DNA from: Pandoraea faecigallinarum
GTDB taxonomy: Bacteria > Pseudomonadota > Gammaproteobacteria > Burkholderiales > Burkholderiaceae
DNA: 64,000 nt
Direction: 5' to 3'
Assembly (NCBI RefSeq): GCF_001029105.3
Contig: NZ_CP011807.3
Span: 4,774,001 to 4,838,000, forward strand
This document shows positions 1 to 10,059 of this stretch, piece by piece (the stretch's first letter is position 1; every line of letters starts with the position of its first letter). The position numbers and the translations under genes were made by a program. The notes below the pieces were generated by a model. That model saw only the letters and a program-made list of their open reading frames with translations. It had not been told where the DNA came from and made no database searches.

Positions 1-860
<860 letters not shown>

Positions 861-900
861 TCCCCGCCCGACCGGCAAGACGGGCACGTGGTAAAGCAAA

Positions 901-935
901 AAAGCACGGGGTTCAATCCCGTGCTTTTTGTTTTT
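901..935. terminator. Bidirectional Rho-independent terminator between protease and tatC
   Basis: A perfect 10-bp stem (901-910 with 918-927) encloses a 7-nt loop and is followed by a T-rich stretch to 935. The plus strand therefore terminates the protease gene. The stem starts with A residues, preceded by more A, so the reverse strand also ends in T residues and can terminate the tat operon. Confidence 0.85.
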
Positions 936-951
936 GCGGCGCCCTTACGTA

Positions 952-1737
952 TCAGGACGTTGCCTTGCCGTCCTTCTCCGCGTCAGCTTGCTGTCCCTGT
1001 TTGACGAACAACCTTGCGGCCACCAGCCCCAGCTCGTAGAGGATACACAGCGGCACGGCCAGCAGCAGTTGCGAGAGGATATCCGGCGGCGTCACCACTG
1101 CGGCGAGCACGAACGCGCCGACCACCACATACGGACGAATCTGCTTGAGCTTGTCGATGCTCACCACGCCCATGCGGGCGAGGACCACGACGACCACCGG
1201 CACCTCGAAGGTCACCCCGAACGCCATGAACATCGTGAGGACAAAACTCAGGTAGTTGTCGATATCGGTGTTCATCTCCGCGCCCAGCGGCGCGTTGTAA
1301 TGCGCAATGAAGTGGAACACCGTCGGAAAGACGAGGAAGTACGCGAACGCCATACCGATCAGGAACAGCGTATAGCTGCTCACGACCAGCGGCATCACCA
1401 GCTTCTTCTCATGTTGATACAGCCCCGGCGCAATGAACGCCCACACCTGATACAGCACGATGGGCAGCGCAATCACGAACGCGACCATCAGCGTGACCTT
1501 CATCGGGACGAAGAACGACCCCGTGATGTCGGTGACGATCAGCTTGCCGTCGGCGGGCAGCGATTGCGTGAGCGGGCGGGCGAGCAGCCGGAAGATGTCC
1601 GGTGCCCAGTAGACCAGTGACAGGAACACCACGATCACCGCCATACCCGCGCGAATGATGCGGTTACGCAACTCGACCAGGTGCGAGATGAAGGTCTCTT
1701 CGGCGCCCCCGTCGGGGATTTGTTTCTCGTCGCTCAC
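952..1737 (-). CDS. tatC: Sec-independent translocase subunit TatC
   Basis: TatC is the polytopic inner-membrane receptor of the twin-arginine translocase. It binds the RR signal peptide and, with TatB, recruits TatA to export folded proteins. The 261-residue product has the usual TatC length, the conserved N-terminal motif FISHLVELRNR, and about six hydrophobic segments. The start is GTG at 1737; no better ATG precedes the conserved N terminus. It is the last gene of tatABC and lies about 96 bp after tatB. A substrate is visible in this window: MsrP at 59095-60090 carries a clear Tat signal. Confidence 0.96.
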   Translation of the reverse strand: MSDEKQIPDGGAEETFISHLVELRNRIIRAGMAVIVVFLSLVYWAPDIFRLLARPLTQSLPADGKLIVTDITGSFFVPMKVTLMVAFVIALPIVLYQVWAFIAPGLYQHEKKLVMPLVVSSYTLFLIGMAFAYFLVFPTVFHFIAHYNAPLGAEMNTDIDNYLSFVLTMFMAFGVTFEVPVVVVVLARMGVVSIDKLKQIRPYVVVGAFVLAAVVTPPDILSQLLLAVPLCILYELGLVAARLFVKQGQQADAEKDGKATS

Positions 1738-1833
1738 GTCGACTTATCCAGGAATGAAGCCGGCACAGTGCCAGATGGCGGGAAGTTCGGCACGGTTATG
1801 TCCAGTAGCGTCTTCGAGGGTCTTGGGCGAACC

Positions 1834-2376
1834 TCAGAAGAACTTGACGGGTCGACGCAGCTTGGCCGGTGTGTGACGCGCCACGCGCGCCGCCCCCGAC
1901 TGCACTCGCGTTCGCGTCGTGCTGGCTTGTTTGAACCAGATGGGCGTCGCGGACCGGCGAACACGCCAGTTACGGCGCTTGGCCGACGCGCGAATGCTCG
2001 ACGTCACCACCGGCTCGGAGAGATAGCTGTCGGAGTACCCGGTCGCGGCATCGGTGCCGCCGCCGGCGATCTCGCTCGACGACGTGCCCGTCGCGCTCGC
2101 CCAGGCCTCATTGAGCGACGCCTCCTGCTCATGCAACTGCTTCTGAACGGTGTTCTGCGCGCTGCGCGCCGCGTCCTCGAACTGCGAGCGCATGTTGCGC
2201 AACTCGTCGAGTTCCATCTCGCGACTGACCTCGGCCTTCACGTCGTTGATATAGCGTTGTGCACGGCCGAAAAGGGCGCCCGCCGTGCGGGCCACCTTGG
2301 GCAGACGCTCAGGACCGATCACGACCAGCGCCACCACGCCGATCAACATCAGTTTGGAAAGACCGAGATCGATCAT
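1834..2376 (-). CDS. tatB: Sec-independent translocase subunit TatB
   Basis: TatB forms the signal-peptide-binding complex with TatC in the inner membrane. The 180-residue product begins with a short N-terminal membrane helix ending in the GPERLPK hinge that is typical of TatB. A charged amphipathic helix follows (about residues 25-70), then a long low-complexity Ser/Ala/Arg tail. The gene starts with ATG at 2376, 12 bp after the tatA stop. The tail is poorly conserved in the family, so nothing is read into it. Confidence 0.95.
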   Translation of the reverse strand: MIDLGLSKLMLIGVVALVVIGPERLPKVARTAGALFGRAQRYINDVKAEVSREMELDELRNMRSQFEDAARSAQNTVQKQLHEQEASLNEAWASATGTSSSEIAGGGTDAATGYSDSYLSEPVVTSSIRASAKRRNWRVRRSATPIWFKQASTTRTRVQSGAARVARHTPAKLRRPVKFF

Positions 2377-2388
2377 GTCGACGCCGGC

Positions 2389-2634
2389 TTAGCCTTGCTT
2401 GTGATTGCTCGCGTCCTTGGCCTGCACGTCGATGGTGGTCGAATCGCGCAGTTCCTTGGCAGCCGCCGGGTCGTCCTTGGTACCGGAAGTGCTTTCCCCT
2501 TCCTTCATACCGTCCTTGAAGCCCTTGACTGCCCCACCGAGATCACTGCCCATGTTGCGCAGCTTCTTGGTGCCGAAAACCATCATCACGATCACCAGCA
2601 CGATCAGCCAGTGCCAAATACTCAACGAACCCAT
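2389..2634 (-). CDS. tatA: Sec-independent translocase subunit TatA
   Basis: TatA oligomerises to form the transport-competent pore of the Tat system. The product is 81 residues, starting at the ATG at 2634. An N-terminal membrane helix ([12 protein letters not shown]) runs into the FGTKKL hinge and the amphipathic helix [15 protein letters not shown], all diagnostic of TatA. The frame is open further upstream, but the added residues resemble no TatA. The gap of 295 bp to the HIT gene contains a weak extended -10 element (reverse strand, 2765-2770), so tatABC may also have its own promoter; nothing else is visible in that gap. Confidence 0.95.
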   Translation of the reverse strand: MGSLSIWHWLIVLVIVMMVFGTKKLRNMGSDLGGAVKGFKDGMKEGESTSGTKDDPAAAKELRDSTTIDVQAKDASNHKQG

Positions 2635-2929
2635 GACCACTCTCCTTGCGTTTGCTGACCTCTGCCGCGTCGCGGCGAGGTTTCGTCCAGCGCCCCCGCC
2701 CGCGGCACTCAAGCCTGCGGCGCGGTGCGCCATGTTTGCCCCGTGTGCCGCCACCCTGTGCCCCATTGTGGCACATTGCGCGTCACGTCCAGCATCGTAA
2801 CCGGGCACGACACCGGGTAGAAATAAATGTTTCGTGAAACCTTTTTCGATGCGCAAGCGGTGCATGTTCCACCGGATTGACGCAGCAAGCCGTCGCGTTA
2901 TTCCGAAGGCTGCGGACTTGCGGCAGCCC

Positions 2930-3304
2930 TTACATGCGCTTCCACGGCCGCGGCCCGGCCAGAATGTGCAAGTGAAGATGATAAACCTCCTGACCGCCCC
3001 CCGGCCCGGTGTTCATCACCACACGAAACCCGTTGCCCTCGACGTTCAACGCATTGCCGTCGAACCGATAGCCCTGCTCGGCCGCGAGCTTCGGCGCGAG
3101 GAGCATCATCTTGCCCAGCAGGGCCTGGTCTTCAGGCTGGCAGTCCTGCAACGTGGCGATATGCCTGCGCGGCACCATGAGCAGGTGCAGCTCGGCGGCG
3201 GGATTGATGTCCTTGAAGACAACGACGTCGTCGTCGGCGTACACCTGCGCGCTCGGAATCTGCCCGGCGATGATTTTGCAGAAGATACAGTTGTCGTGCG
3301 TCAT
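2930..3304 (-). CDS. HIT-family (histidine triad) nucleotide-binding protein
   Basis: This cytoplasmic HinT-like protein is predicted to hydrolyse purine nucleoside phosphoramidates. The 124-residue product starts at ATG 3304. It carries the N-terminal CIFCKI Cys pair seen in many bacterial HinT proteins and, near the C terminus, the histidine triad HLHLHIL that supplies the nucleophile. The much longer open frame upstream is read-through composition and is not homologous to HIT proteins. It sits between the his genes and tatA, its usual place in Burkholderiaceae, probably as part of the same transcript. Confidence 0.94.
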   Translation of the reverse strand: MTHDNCIFCKIIAGQIPSAQVYADDDVVVFKDINPAAELHLLMVPRRHIATLQDCQPEDQALLGKMMLLAPKLAAEQGYRFDGNALNVEGNGFRVVMNTGPGGGQEVYHLHLHILAGPRPWKRM

Positions 3305-3357
3305 GCGTGTGTCTTCCTCTCGTATTTTTTCGATGGATCGACGCGTCGCCGCAGCCC

Positions 3358-3771
3358 TCAGGCGCGCGCCGCGTACATGGGTTTGCTGTCGTTCAGATAA
3401 AGCCAGCCCTTGACGATTCGGTACAGCGTCCAGATACCGAGCACCCACAGAATCGCGAAGCCGATGAACACGATGGCGAGCGCCACGCCCAGCACAGCCC
3501 ACACCACCGACCACCAGAAGGTGCGGATCTGCCAGGTGAAATGCGAGGCGTAGAGTGTGCCGGCCGCGTCGTCGCGCTTGACGTAATTGATGATGATGGC
3601 CACGATGGCCGTCACGCCGCCCGTGAGCCAAAACAGCGCATAAAGGGCGTAGAGCACGTGCGTGAGCTTGCGCAGCGCGCGCTCCTGCTCCTCCGTGGGA
3701 GCATTCACGACATTCGGCGTGTTGATGGTATAGGGGTGGCCCGTGCTGCCGGTGCCGTGCGGATCGTTCAT
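3358..3771 (-). CDS. Tic20/DUF4870-like small membrane protein
   Basis: The product is a 137-residue inner-membrane protein of unknown function. The start is ATG 3771, chosen because a good Shine-Dalgarno (AAAGGAG, spacing about 7) precedes it; an upstream in-frame start adds only nine basic residues without a site. A polar N-terminal stretch of about 35 residues is followed by three to four hydrophobic helices (around residues 40-60, 80-100 and 100-125). The pattern resembles DUF4870/Tic20-like proteins. It lies between hisE and the HIT gene and is likely co-transcribed. No enzymatic motif is visible. Confidence 0.82.
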   Translation of the reverse strand: MNDPHGTGSTGHPYTINTPNVVNAPTEEQERALRKLTHVLYALYALFWLTGGVTAIVAIIINYVKRDDAAGTLYASHFTWQIRTFWWSVVWAVLGVALAIVFIGFAILWVLGIWTLYRIVKGWLYLNDSKPMYAARA

Positions 3772-3831
3772 GTGGCGTCTCCTTTTGAGCGCCTGCACGC
3801 CGTGTTTCGGGGGCGGCAGGCAAGACCGCGA

Positions 3832-4197
3832 TCAGTCCGCGTGTTCCCCGCGCGTGCCGCGTTGCGCTTTCTCGACGAGCCCCGACAACCCTTCTCGGCG
3901 AGCCAGTTCGGCCAGCACTTCGTTCGGGCTCAGGTCGTGATGGGCGAGCAGCACCATGCAGTGGAACCACAGATCGGCGGTCTCGTTGACCAGTTTCTGA
4001 CGCAAATCGCCAGCCTTTCCGGCGCCGTCAATGCGAATGTCCTTGGCGGCGAGCACCACTTCCGTGGCCTCTTCGCCGATCTTCTTGCAGATGGCGTCGT
4101 CGCCCTTGTGAAACAGACGTGCAACGTACGACTTGTCCGGATCGCCGCCCTTGCGCGAGGCGATCACTTCGGCAACACGCTCGAGCGTATCGTTCAT
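3832..4197 (-). CDS. hisE: Phosphoribosyl-ATP pyrophosphatase HisE
   Basis: HisE hydrolyses PR-ATP to PR-AMP and pyrophosphate, the second step of histidine synthesis. The 121-residue product has the all-alpha MazG-like fold signature with the acidic metal-binding motif [12 protein letters not shown] (about residues 41-52) and the ETADLWFH segment. In many bacteria HisE is fused to HisI; here they are separate neighbours with only 5 bp between them. ATG 4197 is the start that preserves the conserved N terminus. Confidence 0.96.
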   Translation of the reverse strand: MNDTLERVAEVIASRKGGDPDKSYVARLFHKGDDAICKKIGEEATEVVLAAKDIRIDGAGKAGDLRQKLVNETADLWFHCMVLLAHHDLSPNEVLAELARREGLSGLVEKAQRGTRGEHAD

Positions 4198-4202
4198 GAC
4201 GT

Positions 4203-4601
4203 TCACTTGTAGATCTTGTTCGGGTCTTTGAGCACCGGTTCGACGGTGGTCCACCGACCCGCGTCCACGCTGCCCTCGAATTTCTGAAAGAAACAGGAAT
4301 GACGGCCGGTATGGCATGCGATGCCGTCGTTCTGCGTCACCTTGAGCAGGACCACGTCTTCGTCGCAGTCGAGACGAATCTCGTGCACCTTCTGCACGTG
4401 GCCCGACTCCTCGCCCTTGTGCCACAAACGCTTGCGCGAGCGCGAATAGTAGACGGCTTCGCCGATCTCCACGGTGCGCACGAGCGCTTCGCGGTTCATC
4501 CAGGCAAACATCAGCACGTCGTTGCTGCCGACTTCCTGCGCGATCACGGGCACAAGGCCCTGCGCGTCCCAACTAACCTTGTCCAGCCAATCCTGGGTCA
4601 T
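4203..4601 (-). CDS. hisI: Phosphoribosyl-AMP cyclohydrolase HisI
   Basis: HisI opens the purine ring of PR-AMP to give ProFAR, the third histidine pathway step, using zinc. The 132-residue protein starts at ATG 4601. It contains [16 protein letters not shown], an Asp-rich stretch (DCDEDVV), and the [11 protein letters not shown] segment whose cysteines bind zinc. It is the stand-alone form. The 5' open frame upstream of the ATG is not conserved. It lies 43 bp after hisF and just ahead of hisE in one operon. Confidence 0.96.
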   Translation of the reverse strand: MTQDWLDKVSWDAQGLVPVIAQEVGSNDVLMFAWMNREALVRTVEIGEAVYYSRSRKRLWHKGEESGHVQKVHEIRLDCDEDVVLLKVTQNDGIACHTGRHSCFFQKFEGSVDAGRWTTVEPVLKDPNKIYK

Positions 4602-4644
4602 GATGCGTCGAATTCCGTTCAAAGGCGAGAGGAGCCGCAAGGGC

Positions 4645-5418
4645 TCAAAGGCGAACCGAAATGCCCTTGCCGGCCATGAAGCGTTTCGCTTCGCCGACCG
4701 TGTGCTCGCCATAGTGGAAGATGCTCGCGGCGAGTACGGCGTCCGCGTGGCCTTCGGTCACGCCGTTGGCCAGGTCTGCGAGCGACCCCACGCCGCCGGA
4801 GGCGATGACGGGAATGCTCACGGCATCCGACACCGCGCGGGTGAGCGCCAGATCGAAGCCGCTCTTCGTGCCGTCGCGGTCCATGCTCGTGAGCAGGATT
4901 TCGCCCGCCCCCAGCACCTCGATCCGCCGGGCCCACGCCACGGCATCGAGGCCGGTGTTCTTGCGACCGCCATGCGTGAAGACTTCCCAGCGCGGCGCCT
5001 CGCCGTCGGCCGAAACGCGCTTGGCGTCGATCGCCACGACAATGCACTGCGAGCCGTACTTGGCTGCCGCATCGGCAACCAGTTGCGGGTTGGCAACCGC
5101 CGACGAGTTCATGCTGACCTTGTCGGCGCCCGCGTTGAGCAGACGCCGCACGTCCGCCACTTCGCGCACGCCACCGCCCACGGTGAGCGGGATGAAGACC
5201 TGCGCGGCCACCGCTTCGATGATGGGCAGAATGAGGTCGCGCCCGTCGGAGGTCGCGGTGATGTCGAGGAACGTGAGTTCGTCGGCGCCCTGCTCGTCAT
5301 AGCGACGGGCGATTTCGACGGGGTCGCCCGCGTCGCGAAGTTCGACGAAGTTGACGCCCTTGACCACACGGCCGGCCGTCACGTCCAGACACGGGATGAT
5401 GCGTTTAGCGAGAGCCAT
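4645..5418 (-). CDS. hisF: Imidazole glycerol phosphate synthase cyclase subunit HisF
   Basis: HisF is the cyclase half of IGP synthase. It joins ammonia from HisH to PRFAR, releasing IGP and AICAR. The 257-residue TIM barrel starts [13 protein letters not shown] at 5418. The two catalytic aspartates are present (CLDV near residue 11; [12 protein letters not shown] on the other half), and the phosphate-binding glycines are in GGGVR and SGGVGSL. It follows hisA by 38 bp. The partner hisH is two genes upstream in the same transcript. Confidence 0.97.
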   Translation of the reverse strand: MALAKRIIPCLDVTAGRVVKGVNFVELRDAGDPVEIARRYDEQGADELTFLDITATSDGRDLILPIIEAVAAQVFIPLTVGGGVREVADVRRLLNAGADKVSMNSSAVANPQLVADAAAKYGSQCIVVAIDAKRVSADGEAPRWEVFTHGGRKNTGLDAVAWARRIEVLGAGEILLTSMDRDGTKSGFDLALTRAVSDAVSIPVIASGGVGSLADLANGVTEGHADAVLAASIFHYGEHTVGEAKRFMAGKGISVRL

Positions 5419-5456
5419 GATATAGGCACGCGAGGCGGTCGCAGCCGCTGTCTCGC

Positions 5457-6206
5457 TTATGCCGCTCCTTCGGAAAGCTCGTCGGCGCGCGTTTGCGCCG
5501 CGGAGAAATTCAGGTCGCCCGAGTAGATCGCCCGGCCGCAGATGACGCCTTCGACGCCCTCGCCTTCGACCTTGCACAGCGCGTCGATGTCGCCCAGATT
5601 CGACAGACCGCCACTGGCGATCACCGGCACGGTCACCGCCTGCGCGAGACGCACGGTCGCGTCGATGTTGATGCCCTGGAGCATGCCGTCGCGGCCGATG
5701 TCGGTGTAAATGATCGATTCCACGCCATAGTCCTCGAACTTGCGCGCCAGATCCACGACTTCGTGGCCGGTGAGCTTGCTCCAGCCGTCGGTGGCGACCT
5801 TGCCGTCCTTGGCGTCGAGGCCGACGATGATGTGTCCGGCGAAGGCGCTGCACGCATCGCGAAGGAAACCGGGGTTCTTCACCGCCGCCGTGCCGATGAT
5901 GACGTACGACAGACCATCGTCCAGATAGCGCTCGATCGTGCCCAGATCGCGAATGCCGCCGCCCAGCTGCACGGGAATGTCGGCGCCGACTTCCTGAATG
6001 ATGGCGCGGATGGCCGCTTCGTTACGCGGCTTGCCAGCGAATGCGCCGTTCAGGTCCACCAGATGAAGACGGCGCGCACCCTGATCGACCCAGTGTCGGG
6101 CCATGGCGGCGGGGTCCTCCGAGAATACGGTGGCTTGATCCATGTCGCCTTGTTTGAGGCGAACACATTGACCGTCTTTAAGGTCGATGGCCGGGATGAG
6201 CAGCAT
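5457..6206 (-). CDS. hisA: ProFAR isomerase HisA
   Basis: HisA catalyses the Amadori isomerisation of ProFAR to PRFAR. The 249-residue TIM barrel has catalytic Asp in the N-terminal PAIDLKDG motif and in TDIGRDG, with duplicated half-barrel phosphate sites (GGGIR, SGGLSN). The start is set at ATG 6206, which gives the family-typical MLLIPAIDL; an in-frame TTG two codons upstream is less likely. A 191-bp spacer separates it from hisH. No terminator is seen in that spacer. Confidence 0.96.
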   Translation of the reverse strand: MLLIPAIDLKDGQCVRLKQGDMDQATVFSEDPAAMARHWVDQGARRLHLVDLNGAFAGKPRNEAAIRAIIQEVGADIPVQLGGGIRDLGTIERYLDDGLSYVIIGTAAVKNPGFLRDACSAFAGHIIVGLDAKDGKVATDGWSKLTGHEVVDLARKFEDYGVESIIYTDIGRDGMLQGINIDATVRLAQAVTVPVIASGGLSNLGDIDALCKVEGEGVEGVICGRAIYSGDLNFSAAQTRADELSEGAA

Positions 6207-6397
6207 AGGCAATCGTGAAACGTCGCTAGTGGGAAGTAAAAGGAATTCGCGAGTTACGCGGACAACACGAAACCGACCCCGGTCTTGCCGGACAACGGCA
6301 TGGCGGGATCGGGTTCATCAACATGACACAGTATAAGCCGTGATGGAGCGCACGCTCTGGGAGGAAACCGGGAGACGGCGCACCGCACAGGTAGTCA

Positions 6398-7039
6398 TCA
6401 GGGCTTCCACTGCGCAAAATTGCGATAAAGCGCAAGGCCGGCCTGGGCGCTCTTTTCCGGGTGAAACTGAGTGGCGAAGATATTATCTTGGGCCACTGCA
6501 CAGGTAAAGGGCACTCCGTAGACCGTCTCGCCGGCCGTCAGTTCAGGCTTTGCGGGCACGACGTAATAGCTGTGCACGAAGTAAAAATAGCTGTCGTCGG
6601 GCACGCCGGCCCAGATCGGATGGTCGCCCTGCGTCTGGCGCACGCGGTTCCAGCCCATCTGCGGCACCTTGAAGCGCGAGCCGTCGTCCTGCACCTGCCC
6701 CTCGAGATCGAAGCGCACCACGCGCCCCGGCAGCAGGCCGAGTGCAGGCGTGTTGCCTTCGTCGGACATGTCGAACAGCATCTGCTCGCCCACGCACACC
6801 CCGAACATCGGCTTGGTGGCGGCGGCTTCGACGACCGCCTCGCGCAGGCCAGACTCGTTCAGGCAGCCCATGCAATCGCGCATTGCGCCCTGCCCCGGGA
6901 GCACCACACGGTCGGCGGCGCGGATCCCGGCAGCGTCGCTGCTGATGCTCACGTCGGCCTCCGGGGCTGCGGCACGCAGCGCCTGATAGACCGAGCGCAG
7001 GTTGCCCATTCCGTAGTCGACAATCGCAATCTTATTCAT
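6398..7039 (-). CDS. hisH: IGP synthase glutamine amidotransferase subunit HisH
   Basis: HisH hydrolyses glutamine and channels ammonia to HisF. The 213-residue class I amidotransferase starts [13 protein letters not shown] at 7039. The catalytic triad is visible: Cys in GVCVGEQ, then His and Glu in FHPEKS near the C terminus. The oxyanion strand motif PGQGAM is present. The usual GICLGMQ elbow reads GVCVGEQ, a substitution I believe is common in this clade. The start codon overlaps the stop of marC by 4 bp (ATGA), so the two are translationally coupled. Confidence 0.96.
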   Translation of the reverse strand: MNKIAIVDYGMGNLRSVYQALRAAAPEADVSISSDAAGIRAADRVVLPGQGAMRDCMGCLNESGLREAVVEAAATKPMFGVCVGEQMLFDMSDEGNTPALGLLPGRVVRFDLEGQVQDDGSRFKVPQMGWNRVRQTQGDHPIWAGVPDDSYFYFVHSYYVVPAKPELTAGETVYGVPFTCAVAQDNIFATQFHPEKSAQAGLALYRNFAQWKP

Positions 7040-7662
7040 CTCAAACCCGGCAGCAGTATTTTCAAACCATCGATAATGAATTCCACGGCCAGCGCCGAGA
7101 GGATCAACCCCATTAGACGCGTGCCGATGTTGATGCCCGTGCGCCCTAGCCAGCCTTCGATCCGGCCGGCACTGCGCAACGCCACCCAGCACACGGCCCC
7201 CACGCCCACACCGATCGCCATGAGCGCCAGGATCTGCGCCCAGCCGTGCGCACGCCCGGAGTAAATGATCACGGTGCTGATCGTGCCCGGGCCGGTGAGC
7301 AACGGGATCGCGAGCGGCACCACGGCGATGTTGGGACGCTCCTCCGCTTCGTGGCGCTCTTCCGCCGTCGCCCGCGTGTTTCCCGTCTGCGCGTTGATCA
7401 TGTTCACCGCCATGAGCAGCATGATCACGCCACCGCCGACTTCCAGCGAGGCAATCGAAATGCCGAAAAAGCGGATGATCGCCTCGCCGAACAATCCCGA
7501 GCCCGCCACCACCAGCGCCACGGCAATCGCCGCCACCTTGATCGTGTGGCGCTTCTCTTCGCGCGTCTGCGTGGACGTCAGGCTGATGAACAGCGGGATC
7601 GCCCCGAGCGGATTGATCAGGGCCAGCAGCGAGATGAAGAACTTGAAGGCGTCGAGCGTCAT
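7036..7662 (-). CDS. MarC family integral membrane protein
   Basis: This is a 208-residue polytopic membrane protein of the MarC/UPF0056 family, whose transport role is still unclear (the old link to multiple antibiotic resistance was not upheld). Features include the N-terminal [17 protein letters not shown] segment, about six hydrophobic helices, and the family motif [11 protein letters not shown] near the middle. ATG 7662 gives the family N terminus. It sits inside the his operon between hisB and hisH, overlapping hisH by 4 bp, and is therefore expressed with histidine genes. A direct role in histidine synthesis is not implied by any motif. Confidence 0.93.
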   Translation of the reverse strand: MTLDAFKFFISLLALINPLGAIPLFISLTSTQTREEKRHTIKVAAIAVALVVAGSGLFGEAIIRFFGISIASLEVGGGVIMLLMAVNMINAQTGNTRATAEERHEAEERPNIAVVPLAIPLLTGPGTISTVIIYSGRAHGWAQILALMAIGVGVGAVCWVALRSAGRIEGWLGRTGINIGTRLMGLILSALAVEFIIDGLKILLPGLR

Positions 7663-7747
7663 AAGGGGCACACGGCGCCGGCGGCCGGCCGGTCGATGAA
7701 TCCTGCACTGGGCGCCGGACACCGGTCCGGCGGACTATTCGAGCTGT

Positions 7748-8335
7748 TTACAGACTTCCCTTCGTGGACGGCACGACACCGGCCGCACGCGGATCGATCT
7801 CCACCGCCATGCGCAACGCGCGACCGAACGCCTTGAACACCGTTTCGCACTGGTGATGGGCGTTGATGCCGCGCAGGTTGTCGATGTGGAGCGTGACGCC
7901 CGCGTGATTCACGAAGCCACGGAAAAATTCGATGAGCAGGTCGACGTCGAAGTTGCCCACGCGAGCGCGTGTGAACGGCACGTGGAACTCCAGACCGGGA
8001 CGCCCCGAGAAGTCGATCACCACGCGCGAAAGTGCTTCGTCGAGCGGCACATAGCTATGGCCGTAGCGCACGATACCCTTCTTGTCGCCGATGGCCTTGG
8101 CAACCGCCATGCCCAACGTGATACCGACGTCTTCCACCGTGTGGTGGTCGTCGATGTACGTATCGCCCTTGGCTTCGATATCCATATCGATAAGGCCGTG
8201 GCGGGCGATCTGGTCGAGCATGTGGTCCAGAAACGGTACGCCGGTATCGAGGGTCTTACGGCCGGTGCCGTCCAGATCGATCTTGACGCGTATTTGCGTT
8301 TCGCTGGTATCGCGAACGACTTCCGCAATGCGCAT
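7748..8335 (-). CDS. hisB: Imidazoleglycerol-phosphate dehydratase HisB
   Basis: HisB dehydrates IGP to imidazole acetol phosphate with a di-manganese centre. The 195-residue protein is the monofunctional form, without the N-terminal histidinol phosphatase domain of enteric HisB. Both metal-binding His clusters are seen: [13 protein letters not shown] and [10 protein letters not shown] in the first half, and the equivalent INAHHQCE in the second. It is 27 bp downstream of hisC. A separate histidinol-phosphate phosphatase must be encoded elsewhere, because none is seen here. Confidence 0.97.
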   Translation of the reverse strand: MRIAEVVRDTSETQIRVKIDLDGTGRKTLDTGVPFLDHMLDQIARHGLIDMDIEAKGDTYIDDHHTVEDVGITLGMAVAKAIGDKKGIVRYGHSYVPLDEALSRVVIDFSGRPGLEFHVPFTRARVGNFDVDLLIEFFRGFVNHAGVTLHIDNLRGINAHHQCETVFKAFGRALRMAVEIDPRAAGVVPSTKGSL

Positions 8336-8362
8336 GATGGTGAGTTCTCGTCGTATAGCTTG

Positions 8363-9427
8363 TTAGAGCGATGCGGCCAGGGCTTCGACCATCGCCGCAT
8401 TCTCCGTGGGGGTGCCGACCGTCAATCTGAGGCAATTGGCCAGCAATATGTGCATTTTACCCACGTTTTTGATCAGCACCTTGTGTGTGAGCAGCCCGGC
8501 ATGGGTTTTGTCGGCATCCGGGACCCGAACCAGCAGGAAATTCGCGTCGCTCGGGAACACCGTCACCCCGGGAAGCGCCGCTACGGCGGCCGCCAGCCGC
8601 GCGCGCTCAGTGCGCAGTCCGGCCGCCTGCGCGTCGAGAACATCGAGGTGATCGAGCATGAAGTCGGCGCAGGCCTGCGTCAGCACGTTCACGTTATAGG
8701 GCGGACGCACCTTGTCGAGTTGATCGAGCCACTCGGCGGCCCCCGCCACATACCCCAGCCGGATCCCCGCCAGCCCGAGCTTCGAGACGGTGCGCATCAC
8801 GAGCAGGTTCGGAAATTCGAGCAGGCGCGGCATCCACGTCTTCCCGGCGAACGGCTGATACGCCTCGTCGATTACCACCAGCCCCTTGCCGGCCGCGCGC
8901 ACGAGCGTCTCGATGTCCTCGTCGGCAAACAGATTGCCGGTCGGATTGTTCGGGTATGCCAGATAGACGACCGCGCCCGGATGCGCCGCAATCGCATCGA
9001 GCATGGCCGGTACGTCCAGCGAGAAGTCGGCGCGCAAGGGCACGCCCACGAACTCGATGCCCGCCAGCCGCGACGACATCTCATACATCACGAAACCCGG
9101 CGTCGGCGCAATGACCGCCGCGCCCGGGCGCGCCGTCGCCATCGCGATCATGCTGATGATCTCGTCGGAGCCGTTGCCCAGCAGCAGCGTCGCCCCGGCA
9201 GGCACGCCCATCGTGCTCGCGAGCTTGCCGAGCAGGGCCTGTGGACGCGGCGCCGGATAGCGGTTGAGCGCCACGTCGGCCAGACGCTGCCCCAAGGCGG
9301 TGCGCAGCGTCTGCGGCAGGCCGTAAGGATTTTCCATCGCGTCGAGCTTGAGGAAGCCACTCGCATCAGGCACGGGATACGTGCTCATGGCGAGCACATC
9401 TGGGCGGATCACTTGGTCGACGGACAT
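8363..9427 (-). CDS. hisC: Histidinol-phosphate aminotransferase HisC
   Basis: HisC transfers the amino group of glutamate to imidazole acetol phosphate using PLP. The product is 354 residues, typical for the family. It has the AYPNNPTGN motif, the IDEAY aspartate/tyrosine that contacts the cofactor, and the Schiff-base lysine in [10 protein letters not shown], followed by IRLGY. ATG 9427 is the start. It lies downstream of the small secreted protein gene (9492-10058), which separates it from hisD. Confidence 0.97.
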   Translation of the reverse strand: MSVDQVIRPDVLAMSTYPVPDASGFLKLDAMENPYGLPQTLRTALGQRLADVALNRYPAPRPQALLGKLASTMGVPAGATLLLGNGSDEIISMIAMATARPGAAVIAPTPGFVMYEMSSRLAGIEFVGVPLRADFSLDVPAMLDAIAAHPGAVVYLAYPNNPTGNLFADEDIETLVRAAGKGLVVIDEAYQPFAGKTWMPRLLEFPNLLVMRTVSKLGLAGIRLGYVAGAAEWLDQLDKVRPPYNVNVLTQACADFMLDHLDVLDAQAAGLRTERARLAAAVAALPGVTVFPSDANFLLVRVPDADKTHAGLLTHKVLIKNVGKMHILLANCLRLTVGTPTENAAMVEALAASL

Positions 9428-9491
9428 GGCGAAGAGGGAATGAGCACCCGGCGGGCGGTTGGATCGATGGGATCGATGGAATTGGGACGAA

Positions 9492-10058
9492 TCAATTGAA
9501 GGCGAACGTCAGCAAGCCCGCGTCGGCCCCGTCGATCTTGACGGTGCAGCGCCGACCGGTCTCCACGCTGCCGAGCGCGTCCGTAATGCGCTGGACGCGC
9601 ATGCCCGTCTGCCACGACAGCGCCTGCGCCACGGCCGGGCTCACCCGCGCGGGCGATTCCTCGGCCTCGCAGCGCATGGCGACGAGCCGGTCGCCCACGC
9701 GCCCAAACACGCCGTGCGCGACTTCCTCGTCGGTGCCGCGCAGCGCGGTCTTGCCATCCAGACGAAGCACGTACACGTCGTTATCGAACGCCTGACGTCG
9801 CACGCACACCGTCATCTTCTGTACGGAAGCGGCTCCGAACGTGGCGTGCTGGCAATAATTACCGGCGGCGTGTGCCGCCGGACTGGCCCCCAGTGCAAGG
9901 CCGGGGAGAACGGCAACACGGAATACATGCCGCAGCACGGTCCGCGCGAAGCGGACCGGCAGCGATGGCAACGAAGGGAAAGCGTTTGCGCGGATCCGAC
10001 GCCGGGCCGTGGCCGGCGTCATTGGACAGTACGCGGGCCGCAGGGCGTCGTCGCGCAT
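9492..10058 (-). CDS. Predicted secreted four-cysteine protein of unknown function
   Basis: I do not recognise this gene. It is 188 codons if read from ATG 10058 (one base after the hisD stop) or 176 from ATG 10022. The N-terminal region is arginine-rich and leads into a hydrophobic stretch ending ASPAAHA, a plausible signal peptide cut before AGNYC. The mature part, about 125 residues, holds four cysteines (NYC, TVC, MRC, RRC), enough for two disulfides, and looks like a small beta-rich periplasmic domain. Its position between hisD and hisC, with tight spacing, makes co-transcription with the his genes very likely. Codon use matches the neighbours. Function cannot be inferred. Confidence 0.7.
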   Translation of the reverse strand: MRDDALRPAYCPMTPATARRRIRANAFPSLPSLPVRFARTVLRHVFRVAVLPGLALGASPAAHAAGNYCQHATFGAASVQKMTVCVRRQAFDNDVYVLRLDGKTALRGTDEEVAHGVFGRVGDRLVAMRCEAEESPARVSPAVAQALSWQTGMRVQRITDALGSVETGRRCTVKIDGADAGLLTFAFN

Positions 10059-10059
10059 G

